39,607 bases of DNA from an uncultured Bacilli bacterium. GTDB taxonomy: Bacteria > Bacillota_I > Bacilli_A > RF39 > UBA660. Below are positions 17,659 through 27,500 of the stretch, in pieces (position 1 is the stretch's first letter; each line of letters begins with the position of its first letter). Position numbers and translations under genes: made by a program. The notes under the pieces are model-generated. The model was not told the origin of the DNA, made no database searches, and saw nothing but the letters and a program-made list of their open reading frames with translations. The stretch spans positions 1-39,607 of the forward strand of contig CAKPSO010000011.1 in assembly GCA_934183185.1 (NCBI GenBank), written 5' to 3'.

Positions 17659-18189
17659 CTAAACATTACCTTTAGTCTTAATATATTTATTAGTTTTAAC
17701 TATAGAATTAAAATTTTTTAAAAATATAAAACTCATATATAAGGTTATAAATATTGACAATAAAAATATAATGACATTAACATACCAGTAATTACCTACA
17801 TCTATTAAATAACTAAAAAATATATTTTTTGAATATAATATTAAAAAAATAAGAGAATAATTAATAATATCAATGAGTATCTTTATAAAGTGACCATTTA
17901 TTGTATCAAATATAACTATAGGTAAGAATAATATAATAACATTTATAATTGTAAATTCATTTATAAATAAGGAAACAATTACAATAAAATATTCTAGCAA
18001 TAATAAAGAAATACTAATTATATCTTTATTATTTAATTCAATAAATAATCCATAAAACTTAATATTATTTTTATTAATTCCTTTTCTTATATTTTTTCTA
18101 AACGTTAAGAAAATAATTGTTATAAATATTGGAAAAACTATTGCAAAAGGAATTAACCTAATCATTTCATACATAAATTCATCAAACAT
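17659..18189 (-). CDS. Multi-pass membrane protein at the end of the F-type ATPase cluster
   Basis: A 176-aa protein with about five hydrophobic segments (roughly 9-29, 57-75, 78-97, 101-120, 134-158), two bases after the epsilon-like gene, so it is part of the same message. By elimination it is the only candidate in the cluster for a membrane partner of the c-like ring. However, I see neither the essential Arg nor the surrounding motif of subunit a, and it is shorter than the roughly 240-aa family. I therefore call it unknown, possibly a replacement for subunit a or a membrane anchor for the complex. Confidence 0.6.
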   Translation of the reverse strand: MFDEFMYEMIRLIPFAIVFPIFITIIFLTFRKNIRKGINKNNIKFYGLFIELNNKDIISISLLLLEYFIVIVSLFINEFTIINVIILFLPIVIFDTINGHFIKILIDIINYSLIFLILYSKNIFFSYLIDVGNYWYVNVIIFLLSIFITLYMSFIFLKNFNSIVKTNKYIKTKGNV

Positions 18190-18191
18190 AT

Positions 18192-18431
18192 TTATTCTCC
18201 GTCTATAATAACATTAAATTCATTATTTGAATTTACATAATAGGCATCTACATTTTTATATTCTATAATACTGTTATTTATTTCTATAGAAAAATCACCA
18301 TTAATTCTTCCCATAATAGCTACATAGTCTTTTAAAATTAATAAATTATAATCTTTACTCTTTATTCTAATGGCACTTACACCATCTATTTTCCTTAATC
18401 CTTTTTTTAATGTAAATATCTTAACTATCAT
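18192..18431 (-). CDS. F-type ATPase epsilon-like subunit, beta-sandwich domain only
   Basis: A 79-aa protein. Its position directly after beta (ATGA overlap of four bases) and its alternating hydrophobic strands starting MIVKIFTLKKGL, with a mid-sequence LLILKDYVAIMG matching the LGILPGHAPL area of epsilon, support an epsilon N-terminal domain. It stops where the two C-terminal helices should begin (canonical epsilon is about 130-140 aa). Those helices inhibit ATP hydrolysis in ordinary enzymes, so their absence fits an enzyme that runs as an ATPase. Similarity is weak; position carries much of the call. Confidence 0.6.
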   Translation of the reverse strand: MIVKIFTLKKGLRKIDGVSAIRIKSKDYNLLILKDYVAIMGRINGDFSIEINNSIIEYKNVDAYYVNSNNEFNVIIDGE

Positions 18432-19789
18432 AAATTTAATTCCTTTAGAGTACCAATATATAAAAATTTAGATTCATCTACACTATCATATTTACCTGAA
18501 AGTACTGCTTCTACATCATCCAAAGCATCTTCTATTTTTACGAATTTACCAGGTATATTTGTATAATCTTGAGCCACAAACATTGGTTGAGTAAAATAAT
18601 TTCTTAACTTTCTTGATCTATAAAATATTAATTTATCCTCTTGACTTAATTCATCTATTCCAAGAACTGCTATAATTTCTTCTAATTTTTCATATCGTGT
18701 TAAATACTGAAGTACCTTCTGGACTAAATCATAATGCCTTTGGCCAACTTTTTCTACATCAATTAATTTAGATGATGTTTTAAATACATTAATTGCGGGA
18801 TAAAGGCCTTTTTCTGCAACTTTTCTATCTAATACCACTTGTCCATCCATATGTGAAGTAATTGTTTGAACCGCTTCATCATTTAAATCATCTGCTGGAA
18901 CATAAACCGCTTGAAATGAAGTGATTGAACCATGTTCTAGTGAATTAATTCTCTCTTCTACTTCTGATACATCACTTGCCATCGTAGTAGGATAACCATT
19001 TTCTACCGGTATTCTTTTTAATTCTGTAGAAATTTCACTTTTTGCTTGAACAAAACGATATATATTATCAATAAATAATAAGACATCTTGCTTTTTATTA
19101 TCACGTAAATATTCAGCTAAAGTAAGACCAGAGTATACTGCTTTTGATCTAGACACTGGGTTATCTCCCATTTGTCCAAAAACAATACTTATTTTATCAA
19201 GTAAGTTAGATGATTTCATTTCATTATATAATTCTTTTCCTTCTCGTGAACGTTCACCTACACCTACAAATACAGCATTAGAGTTATGTGACATATATAA
19301 ATTATTAATAAGTTCCTTTATAACAACCGTTTTTCCAACTCCTGCTCCACCAAGAAGTCCCATTTTAAATCCTTTGGATATGGGGGCAAAAAAGTCAATA
19401 ACTTTAATTCCTGTAGGAAGTGTTGAATAATCAACTTTTAAGTTAGAAAGATTAATATCATTATTATAAATATTTTTCCTTTTAGGATTATTTATCATAG
19501 TACCATCTATTAAATCACCATAACTATTAAATACTTTACCAAGTATATTATCAGAATACTCAATAGTTAAACCATTACTATATTTGGTAACAGGAAGTCC
19601 TCTTTTTAAACCAATAACACTAGAAAGGGGAATAGCAGTAATTGTATTATTATTAATTTCCATTACTTCAAATTTATATATTTTATCCCCAGTACTTGTG
19701 GATAAAATATCTCCAATTTTAAAGTCCTGTGGAATTTCACAATAAATTTGAATATTAATATCAGAAATTGCAATTATTTTATTTATCAC
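18428..19789 (-). CDS. F-type ATPase catalytic beta-like subunit
   Basis: A 453-aa catalytic subunit with all ATP-hydrolysis features: P-loop GGAGVGKT (147-154, Lys153), VGVGERSREG with the catalytic Glu179 and following Arg, Walker B VLLFIDN (Asp241), and the lever motif DELSQED (379-385; the consensus is DELSEED). It is clearly beta and not alpha, FliI or a V-type subunit. I start at GTG 19787-19789 because GAGGTGA lies eight bases upstream; the in-frame GTG at 19796-19798, overlapping the gamma stop, has no room for a ribosome site. Slightly shorter than usual (about 460-480). Active hydrolysis is expected. Confidence 0.95.
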   Translation of the reverse strand: MINKIIAISDINIQIYCEIPQDFKIGDILSTSTGDKIYKFEVMEINNNTITAIPLSSVIGLKRGLPVTKYSNGLTIEYSDNILGKVFNSYGDLIDGTMINNPKRKNIYNNDINLSNLKVDYSTLPTGIKVIDFFAPISKGFKMGLLGGAGVGKTVVIKELINNLYMSHNSNAVFVGVGERSREGKELYNEMKSSNLLDKISIVFGQMGDNPVSRSKAVYSGLTLAEYLRDNKKQDVLLFIDNIYRFVQAKSEISTELKRIPVENGYPTTMASDVSEVEERINSLEHGSITSFQAVYVPADDLNDEAVQTITSHMDGQVVLDRKVAEKGLYPAINVFKTSSKLIDVEKVGQRHYDLVQKVLQYLTRYEKLEEIIAVLGIDELSQEDKLIFYRSRKLRNYFTQPMFVAQDYTNIPGKFVKIEDALDDVEAVLSGKYDSVDESKFLYIGTLKELNL

Positions 19790-19794
19790 CCTAA

Positions 19795-20580
19795 TCACCT
19801 CATAGTATTCTTATAATTATTAATTTGTTTCTTAAAAGAAGCTTCCTTCTTACTCTTAACTTCTTCTAATTTTTTTTCTTTTTCTATCTTATCTATCTTA
19901 TCAATACTTTCCCTAGTAATTTTTTCTCTCATTACATTTTCAGATGCCCAACTATTACTTTCAAACACTTTTATTTGATAACATATTGCAATAGAAATCA
20001 TCTTAGTAAGTAGTTCATTAACATCTGTTTCCATAACATAATCAACATCAAGATTAATATCTTTCTTATCTTCGATATTAATATCAAGAGGAAATAATTT
20101 TTTTCTTTCAAATCTTATATCATTAACATTATAATAATGATTAAATACTACATTTATTTCTTTTATTTTTTTGTTACTTATATAATCACTAATAATATCA
20201 TCTATTTTATAATACTCATCTAAGAATTTATCTTTTTCTATTTTTAGTATTATTTTATCATCTATTTGTTGAAATAATTTCTTACCTATAACTATCTTAT
20301 AAGCTTCTTTATCTTCTCTAACAGATTTTTGTAATAAGTAATTAAAATCTCCACAAAATCCTAAATCGTTACCAATATATATATTTAAAATAATCCCTTT
20401 ATTATTTGTTAATAATAGTTTTTTATCTAATTTTAGGTTTTTATTATTGGTAATACTGTAAAGAAGTCTATTAATCTCATCTTCTACTCCAAAATATTTA
20501 TTAGCTTCTCTTTTGGCCTTATCAACTCTAATCAAAGAATGAAAGTTCATTACTTGGACAATATTTTTTATATTAGCCAT
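19795..20580 (-). CDS. F-type ATPase gamma-like subunit (rotor shaft)
   Basis: A 261-aa protein between alpha and beta, as in all atp operons, sharing eight bases with alpha. N- and C-terminal long helices flank a central Rossmann-like domain containing IGNDLGFCGDFN, the counterpart of the canonical SDRGLCGGLN motif. The usual N-terminal signature is altered to IKNIVQVMNFHSLIRVDKAK. The C-terminal helix has ENVMREKITRESIDKI followed by a highly charged extension instead of the normal short end. Shorter overall than the family (about 285). It should form the central shaft; the altered tip may reflect a different partner below or inside F1. Confidence 0.85.
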   Translation of the reverse strand: MANIKNIVQVMNFHSLIRVDKAKREANKYFGVEDEINRLLYSITNNKNLKLDKKLLLTNNKGIILNIYIGNDLGFCGDFNYLLQKSVREDKEAYKIVIGKKLFQQIDDKIILKIEKDKFLDEYYKIDDIISDYISNKKIKEINVVFNHYYNVNDIRFERKKLFPLDINIEDKKDINLDVDYVMETDVNELLTKMISIAICYQIKVFESNSWASENVMREKITRESIDKIDKIEKEKKLEEVKSKKEASFKKQINNYKNTMR

Positions 20581-22045
20581 CTTGTCCTACTCCTAAACTG
20601 TTAAATCTTTCTTTAATTTTCTCAGGAGATAGAGGACTATATTTATATTGAAGTAATGACTCAAGTATTTTTTGACCTTTAAATAATTTATCTCTTAATT
20701 CTTGACTCATTTCATCTTCATTTGCAAGTTCATAAACTTGTCTAGTTTCCAAATAACTAAGTAATGTTCTTCTAACCTCTGCTCCCATAGCTTTCATCTC
20801 AGAACTTTGGACAGCTCCCCCTAAACGTGAAACAGAAAGTCCATAATCAATTGCCGGTTTTTCTCCTTTATTAAAAGAACTAGTTGATAATACTATCTGT
20901 CCATCAGTGATAGAAATAATGTTTGTAGAAATATAATCAGTAATATCCCCACTCTTAGTTTCCATTACAGGGAGTATTGTTATACTTGCCCCATTTTTAT
21001 ACTGACAACCCCGTTCTAAAAGTCTTGAATGGAAATAGAAAATATCAGATGGATAAGCATCTCTACCTGGACTTTTTCCAGAAATAAGACTAATTTCTCG
21101 ATATGCATCGGCATGCTTTTTTAAATCATCTAATACAACAAGTACATCATATCCACTTGTCATATAATATTCGGCAACACTTAAGGCAAAATATGGGGTA
21201 AGTGTTAAAATAGAAGGTAAATCATCATAAAACGCTGTGATAATTATGGTATAATCTGTAGCATGCCTTTTTAATAACTCATAATAAATCTCTTTTACTT
21301 CTTTTTTAGTCTTACCTATAGCACAATAAATACAAATGACATTCTTATTCCTTTGATTAACAATAGTATCTAAACAAATCTGTGTCTTACCTGTTTTTTT
21401 ATCACCAATAATTAATTGCCTTTGACCCTTACCAATAGGATAAATTAAATCAATTCCGGCAATACCAGTTTCAAGTGGTCTTTTTACATCTCCTCTATCC
21501 ATTATAGGAATAGTATCCATCTCTATTGCTATCTTCTTGGTATTAGAAAACTTTTTATTAGATAACTTATCATTACCAAATAAATCAATTATTCTACCAA
21601 TAGAATCATCTGAGTAGTCCCCCATAAATGTTTCATTAGTTTGATAAACTGTATCACCTATTTGAATATTTTCATGTTTTTCAAGAATTGCAATTACTAC
21701 TTTATTAGGTTTAAGTTGGATGACATAGCCAATACCTTTATTATCTATATTAACTTTCTCATAAAATGTTACATCTTCAAATCCAACAACCTCTAGAATA
21801 AAGTCTTTAACACTAACTACTTTACCTACACCATAAACATTTTTTTTAGCATCTATTGAGTTTAACTTATTATCTAAAATACTATCAACATATTTATTAC
21901 TATTTTTATCAGTAAAAGAAATGTTATTTTCTTCTTTACTTATATCTGATTCATTAGAGTCATCAAGCACTTCAATCTCCGTATCTTTTAAATTATCTAA
22001 AGAATCATTATTAAGTGTAATAATTTCCGGTTTTTCTTCTAGCAT
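20573..22045 (-). CDS. F-type ATPase non-catalytic alpha-like subunit with acidic N-terminal extension
   Basis: A 490-aa alpha-type subunit: P-loop GDKKTGKT (214-221), LLERG after FYFHSR, DGQIVL, and the arginine finger in LSVSRLGG (Arg407) that completes the catalytic site on beta. Two differences stand out. The first 65 residues are a long acidic, Asn/Asp/Ser-rich segment replacing the short helix that binds delta, so the P-loop is about 45 residues later than in E. coli. The C-terminus stops soon after YSPLSPEKI, about 50 residues short of the normal helical end. Strong GGAGGG ribosome site. Encoded after the b-delta fusion and overlapping gamma. Confidence 0.93.
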   Translation of the reverse strand: MLEEKPEIITLNNDSLDNLKDTEIEVLDDSNESDISKEENNISFTDKNSNKYVDSILDNKLNSIDAKKNVYGVGKVVSVKDFILEVVGFEDVTFYEKVNIDNKGIGYVIQLKPNKVVIAILEKHENIQIGDTVYQTNETFMGDYSDDSIGRIIDLFGNDKLSNKKFSNTKKIAIEMDTIPIMDRGDVKRPLETGIAGIDLIYPIGKGQRQLIIGDKKTGKTQICLDTIVNQRNKNVICIYCAIGKTKKEVKEIYYELLKRHATDYTIIITAFYDDLPSILTLTPYFALSVAEYYMTSGYDVLVVLDDLKKHADAYREISLISGKSPGRDAYPSDIFYFHSRLLERGCQYKNGASITILPVMETKSGDITDYISTNIISITDGQIVLSTSSFNKGEKPAIDYGLSVSRLGGAVQSSEMKAMGAEVRRTLLSYLETRQVYELANEDEMSQELRDKLFKGQKILESLLQYKYSPLSPEKIKERFNSLGVGQDG

Positions 22046-22063
22046 TGCAATCCCTCCTATATA

Positions 22064-22786
22064 TCAACTAAGACTATAATCATATAAAACATTTTTATAT
22101 ATAATTTTTATACCTTTATATATCTTAGAATTATAAATAGTTTTTATTCTTTTATCTAAGTAATCATAATTTTCATTCTTATTTCCAACATATATGTATA
22201 TATTAGGATCATATTTACCAATTTCAAAGTCTAGATAATTAATAAATTCTTCAATATTAAAGTCATCTTTTCCTAAAAAAAATTCATTATATATATCCTC
22301 ATCTATAAGTATTAAATGTCTTCTTATATTACTTATAAAGTTACTATCATCGTTAATAACAATATTATAAATACCAATATCAGTAATATATTTTTTCATC
22401 TTAATCAATTTATCATAATGATGACTATCTTCATCCTTAACATTTTCCTTTATAAATCTTTTAATAATATCACATTGATTAATAGAAAATTTATCATCTA
22501 CATGTTTCATTACACTAAATAAATTATCTATAACATAGTCATCTTTTTGATCTACATATATAACTGACGTTTCAAGATTTCTTTCTTTCTTTTCTTCCTC
22601 TTTATTCTCTTCTTTTAAAATCTTTGGTTCTTTTTCTAATACATCATTAGTATATTCTTGTGTCTTTAACGTAAAATAGACCTTGGCTTTTTCATTTATC
22701 TTTTTTACTTCATATTTTAGTAAAAAGAAGATAGAAAGAGTCATTAATATCAATACTAGTAATGTAATTACTATTGCAAGAGTCAT
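22064..22786 (-). CDS. Short b-delta fusion (stator/peripheral stalk) of the F-type ATPase
   Basis: A 240-aa protein with one N-terminal membrane helix (about 3-25), a charged stretch to about residue 75, and a soluble part of delta-like length. Its last 22 residues, NSKIYKGIKII through DYSLS, match the conserved end of delta (E. coli MAGVIIRAGDMVIDGSV) with Gly, Asp and Ser at identical spacing. Together with its place between c and alpha, this indicates b and delta fused. Fused b-delta proteins are known in mycobacteria, but here the b part is only a membrane anchor plus about 50 residues. That implies a much shorter or flexible stalk. The delta assignment rests on the C-terminal motif. Confidence 0.65.
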   Translation of the reverse strand: MTLAIVITLLVLILMTLSIFFLLKYEVKKINEKAKVYFTLKTQEYTNDVLEKEPKILKEENKEEEKKERNLETSVIYVDQKDDYVIDNLFSVMKHVDDKFSINQCDIIKRFIKENVKDEDSHHYDKLIKMKKYITDIGIYNIVINDDSNFISNIRRHLILIDEDIYNEFFLGKDDFNIEEFINYLDFEIGKYDPNIYIYVGNKNENYDYLDKRIKTIYNSKIYKGIKIIYKNVLYDYSLS

Positions 22787-22787
22787 A

Positions 22788-23033
22788 TTATCCTATTAAT
22801 GGATTAAAGAATAATAAGAAGAAAACAAATAAGAATAAGAATAGTAGAAATACAGAAGTAACAACTAGTATTGTCATAACACTTCTTACAACAATATCTT
22901 TAGTTTCTGGATTTCTTCCAACAGCCTCAGCCACTTTACTTGATAAGATACCTATACCTATACCAAGTCCTAAAAAAGCAAGACCTAACATAATTCCAAT
23001 TGCAAATAATGTAGCAGAATATACACTTTCCAT
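22788..23033 (-). CDS. F-type ATPase c-like subunit lacking the ion-binding carboxylate
   Basis: An 81-aa hairpin of two membrane helices. Helix 1 carries the glycine repeat GLGIGIGI that packs c-rings, and the polar loop GRNPE matches the family's R-Q/N-P-E. Counting from that loop, the residue that should be Glu or Asp in helix 2 is Ser60 (VVTSVFLL), and there is no acidic residue anywhere in helix 2 beyond Asp46 at its start. Helix 2 is also very Phe/Leu-rich and longer than normal. A ring could form but could not carry protons or sodium in the known way. Its GGAGG site lies within the stop of the 474-aa gene. Confidence 0.85.
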   Translation of the reverse strand: MESVYSATLFAIGIMLGLAFLGLGIGIGILSSKVAEAVGRNPETKDIVVRSVMTILVVTSVFLLFLFLFVFFLLFFNPLIG

Positions 23034-23036
23034 ACT

Positions 23037-24461
23037 TTAACCTCCTATAAAACTATCTTTACATCTAATAACTTCACTAGTTCCATTATAAGACAATCTT
23101 TCAAGAGTAATCTCATTTAAGTACCCTAATCTATTATAACTAATTGTACCATTAAATCCACTAGATGACGATGCTTTTTTCATATTTATCTCATCACTAC
23201 CTGCTTTTACTCCATCAATATACAAAACTGCTTGACCAATATCATATACATATTCACTATCTATTTTTAAGTTATAAGTAATATAATTTGAAGTTATTTT
23301 ATTAATTTTTAAATTACACGAAGGACTCTTTGTCTTAACCGTAACTACGTCTTCTACTTTTTCTTCTTTATTAGAAGTTTCAGTATACCCAAAAGATATT
23401 GTATAAGAAGAATCCTTATTTAATTCACGGATAATATATTTAGTTTCATTTTTATTAACAAACATTCTATTAATATTACCATTATTATCATCTACTTGTA
23501 AAAATACACTCTGATATTCATTATTAGGGTCATACACACTATAATTAACAGTAATAGTTGTTACACTAGAAGTAACACTCTTTAGAGCAGCCCACTTACT
23601 AAAATCAAAGTATATTTCTCCTTTTTTAATAGTATCTTGAGTCTTGTCATTAATTCTATTAGCACTATTACTTAAATTATTTACACTGTTAATAACATTC
23701 TTTAAATAATTATCATAATAAGTATTATCAATTAAGTTATCTGTTTGATTATCATTATCGTTACTCTCAGTCTTATTTGTATTATCATCTTTTTTATAGT
23801 TATTTGTACTACCAATAATTTTCTTTAAATTAATTTTCTTATCATTATAAATTAATACTTCGTTTGCAATATCAAAACTCATAGTTGTACCTTTTAAAAC
23901 TACTTGACCAATACTTTTAAGATTGACTTCATTATTAGCAAAAGTCGGATTTCCCTGTTTATCAAGTTCAATTATTATGTATCCACTAGTCTTAATAGTT
24001 TTATCTTCAGTTTTAATATCACTATCTACCATCAAATACTTTCTATCTTTTAATTTAAAAAATTTAGTAGGAGAAGCTTTGGGAATTTCAGTAACCCCAG
24101 TTAAAGCTTTTACATCACCGGTATTCATAATTTGATAAGCGTTACCATATAGATATAACTTATAATCACTTTGATTATATACGACGGGATTTTTACCAAC
24201 TTTTGAAGAAACAGTTTTATTCTTTTCTTTTTGATATAGATAATAATTCCCATCAAATTTCTGTGCTAAATAACTATTAATATCAGTCTTTGCATAGTTC
24301 AAATCATCATCATAATATACACTACCAATGGCAACATCATACTTGTTATTATCAATATTTATAAATCTAAATATAAAATATATAAACAATGCAATAATAC
24401 CAATGATTATAAATATAAATAATGAAAATATTCCTACATTGTTGGTTTTAACTTTTTTCAT
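23037..24461 (-). CDS. Membrane-anchored surface protein with FN3-like domain, 474 aa
   Basis: A single membrane helix at about residues 12-33 anchors an exported protein. Residues about 40-220 are a beta-rich module resembling the same region of the three other surface proteins in this cluster. Next comes an Asn/Asp/Thr-rich linker (about 222-250), a short helical stretch with NNLSNSANRINDK, then FN3-like sandwiches (about 285-372 and to the end). No sortase motif or protease motif. Three bases separate it from the c-like gene, tying the surface genes physically to the ATPase genes. Strong AGGAGGAG ribosome site. Function unknown; it is the surface protein most tightly linked to the ATPase. 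Confidence 0.75.
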   Translation of the reverse strand: MKKVKTNNVGIFSLFIFIIIGIIALFIYFIFRFINIDNNKYDVAIGSVYYDDDLNYAKTDINSYLAQKFDGNYYLYQKEKNKTVSSKVGKNPVVYNQSDYKLYLYGNAYQIMNTGDVKALTGVTEIPKASPTKFFKLKDRKYLMVDSDIKTEDKTIKTSGYIIIELDKQGNPTFANNEVNLKSIGQVVLKGTTMSFDIANEVLIYNDKKINLKKIIGSTNNYKKDDNTNKTESNDNDNQTDNLIDNTYYDNYLKNVINSVNNLSNSANRINDKTQDTIKKGEIYFDFSKWAALKSVTSSVTTITVNYSVYDPNNEYQSVFLQVDDNNGNINRMFVNKNETKYIIRELNKDSSYTISFGYTETSNKEEKVEDVVTVKTKSPSCNLKINKITSNYITYNLKIDSEYVYDIGQAVLYIDGVKAGSDEINMKKASSSSGFNGTISYNRLGYLNEITLERLSYNGTSEVIRCKDSFIGG

Positions 24462-24503
24462 AAACTCCTCCTTTCGATTTTTTCAGCAATATCATTAATT
24501 TAT

Positions 24504-27500
24504 TTAATAGATTAAACGATATTCTAATGTTGTTTCATCAATAATTTTACTACCTTTAAAGAATTGTACTGAAATGAAGTAAATTCCTTCATTAGTAATT
24601 GCTTCAGGGATAGAGAATAAATAATATTTGGTATCTCCTGTAGAAGTAGCTTGTGGTTTGAAATCAACCTCATTATCAACGCTATACCCATTATTATCAT
24701 AAATGGAATATCTAATTGAAGTAATATCACTAAGTTTTGTAGAATCAAAGAATGTTAAATTGACACGTGTATTGTCAGATAAATCCGTATCAGCATAAAC
24801 ATTACCAATAGATATACCTTCATTATCACGAATTAAAGTAGAATAAGTTCTAGTTTCTGCTGTAAAATTAGTTGAACTATTATCATAATTAGCATTGTAG
24901 CCAATATATAAAACATATTTTTCACCTAAAGATACATTAGGTATAGTAAATTGTTGATTAATCACACTAATACTAAATGATTTATTTTTAACACTTTCCG
25001 GAGTAACATCACGACCATTAGCATCTAAAATGTAAATATTATAAACTCCATCTACTACGCTTTTAGCATAATCTTTGAAATTAACTCTAAATGTTAAATT
25101 ATTATTACTAAAAGTATGAGAAATAGAAATGTATGGAGAATATAATTTAGCAAAATAGTAGTCAACATAAGAAGTTTCTAAAGCAAAGTCTGTTTCGTTT
25201 CCATCTATTGTTGTAGTAAGATATGGTTTAATATAAATTCTATATTTTTTACCTGTAATTACTCCCGTTCCGCTTAAATTAATATATTTAATCATTTGCT
25301 TTTTAAAAGCTATATCATTTTCTGTCTTAGTATCAATTAAAATATCATTTTCATGTGTATCATCAACAATTTCGTATATTTCGTATTTGATATAAGTATA
25401 TCCAACAATTTCATCAAGATTATAACTAAGCTTTAAATATCTCTTATCATAAGACTTTGGACTATACACAACATTAGTATTACTAATCCCAACATTACCA
25501 ATTGTTTTAAAATAATAATTTTTAGTAGTAGTTTGATCATCAACATCATATAACCTGGTTCTAGTATAACTAGCTCCATCATAAACATCTGCTAAAATTC
25601 TGATAAAATAGTTACTTTGTGGCATTAAACTCTCAAGTTTAACTGATTTATTATTGCTAAAGTCATCTACATTAAAAGTGTAAGTATCAACAAGTTTACT
25701 TTCACTAGCATCATCGTTAGTACTATAAAGTTCAATATAAATCTTATTATCTTTAATTCTATTATTTCCAGTACCATATAATTTCATATGAATATTAGCA
25801 CTAACTAGTAATGCCTCAATTGAAGTATTACCTTTAGAGTCTAATAAACTAACAGCAGGAATAATAGAATTAAATGAGAATACATCACTATTTGCTATTT
25901 TAACTTCTTTTTTCTTCAAAGATTTAGGTGAATAATAAGTATAATTGGCACTTACTCCACTTTGATCAATTAACTGTTCAATATATGAGACTTTAGAAGA
26001 ATCACCTTTACTATAAACTAATAATTTATCTGAATTACTATTAAATTTAAATGTCATATATTTATTAGCAGCACTAATATCGGTATCTATGGTGTTATTA
26101 TTATACGAATAGTAATAAGCAGTAGAGTCTATACTACTTTGAATAGTTTGTAGAACATGATATTCTCCTTGGCTTTCAAATCCATAAACTCCAGAATCAT
26201 AGTAAAAATAAATCTTAGTAGAAATAGACTCTCCCATTAAAGATTCTATCTCAGAATAATCTACAACAATATTACCATTATTTATTGTTAAGTCTTTTAC
26301 TGTAATAGTTTTTGAAGAACCAATAAAATCTATATCTATTTTAGCAACTCTATTAAATAAATCTATTTTATTATTATAATCTAAGAAACTAATAACAACT
26401 CTGTTTGTATCTTTGAATAAATTTACTTCACCAAAATCAGGAGAAATAGCTCCTTCATAATATTGGGTAGTAAGTACTTTATTTTTTTGAAATGAAGTAT
26501 CATTATTAATATACTCATATATTCCACTTATCTTAAACATACCAGAATTTTTAACAGAAAGATTAAGAGGTTTATAAGAATCAGTTTCTTCAATTTTAGT
26601 AGAAGATACTAGATTATTATCTATATAAGCAGTTAAAAATTGGTTTTGTAACGTATGATCTATATCACTGTACTTATATTTCCAAATATACTCAGTATCA
26701 TTACTAGATGATGGATATAATTTAATATGTGGTTCTTGTTTTTCTGGACTAATTCCTTTGCTTCTTAAAGTTATTTCACCAGTAGGATAAGAGGTTTCTG
26801 CTTTACCATCAAAATCTAAATCAAGATCGGCAGTATACGTAAAATAGTATGATTCCCCACGTCTAAACTCATTTACTTCTGTACCAGGTAGTTTTCCATC
26901 ATTACAATAAAATTCAACATAATTAATATCACCGGAAGCTGGTACTTCATATTTCTTAGTTGCTATAACGTTTCCATCAGCTGACCTTAATTGATAGTTA
27001 ATACTCTTAGCATATTTCTTAGAATTATCATAGCCGGCTCTAATTTTATAGCCAATTATTGTTTCACCATCTAAATCATCTCTTTTATAAGGAGATGAAG
27101 CATCTTTATTTCTAATAACTTCAAAATCAATAGCATCATTAATATTATCTGGTGGATCAGGAACTACACCATTAGTCTTAACAGTAATAATATTATCTTT
27201 TATTGGTAAGGTATTTTTATAATCTGTATAATCATATGCCCCAGTTACTTCAATTGTATAATATTCAGAAGATAAATCACTGTTTTTAAGTCCAAATAAA
27301 CTAGGCTCGATAGTGAATGAATTATCATAATATTCATCACGTAATGTTGAAACATACTCATCTAAGTTTCTATCAACTTTTTTGATTGATTTTTTTAATA
27401 CTCCTGCGGTACTTTTTCCTTCATATAAATTAAATTGAATACCTGTTAAAGTATTTGCTTCTAACTCTGTATTTTCATTATTAGGAATTAATTGAGCATT

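Noticed and set aside
18428..22045. Flagellar or type III secretion ATPase (FliI/SctN) or V-type A/B subunits
   Set aside because: There are distinct alpha- and beta-type subunits with F1 signatures (VSRLGG, DELSQED, VGVGER), plus gamma between them; no secretion or flagellar genes are nearby.
17659..23033. Ordinary H+- or Na+-translocating ATP synthase operon
   Set aside because: Gene order fits, but subunit a is absent, the c-like subunit lacks the carboxylate, b is too short, epsilon and alpha are truncated, and surface-protein genes are in the same message.
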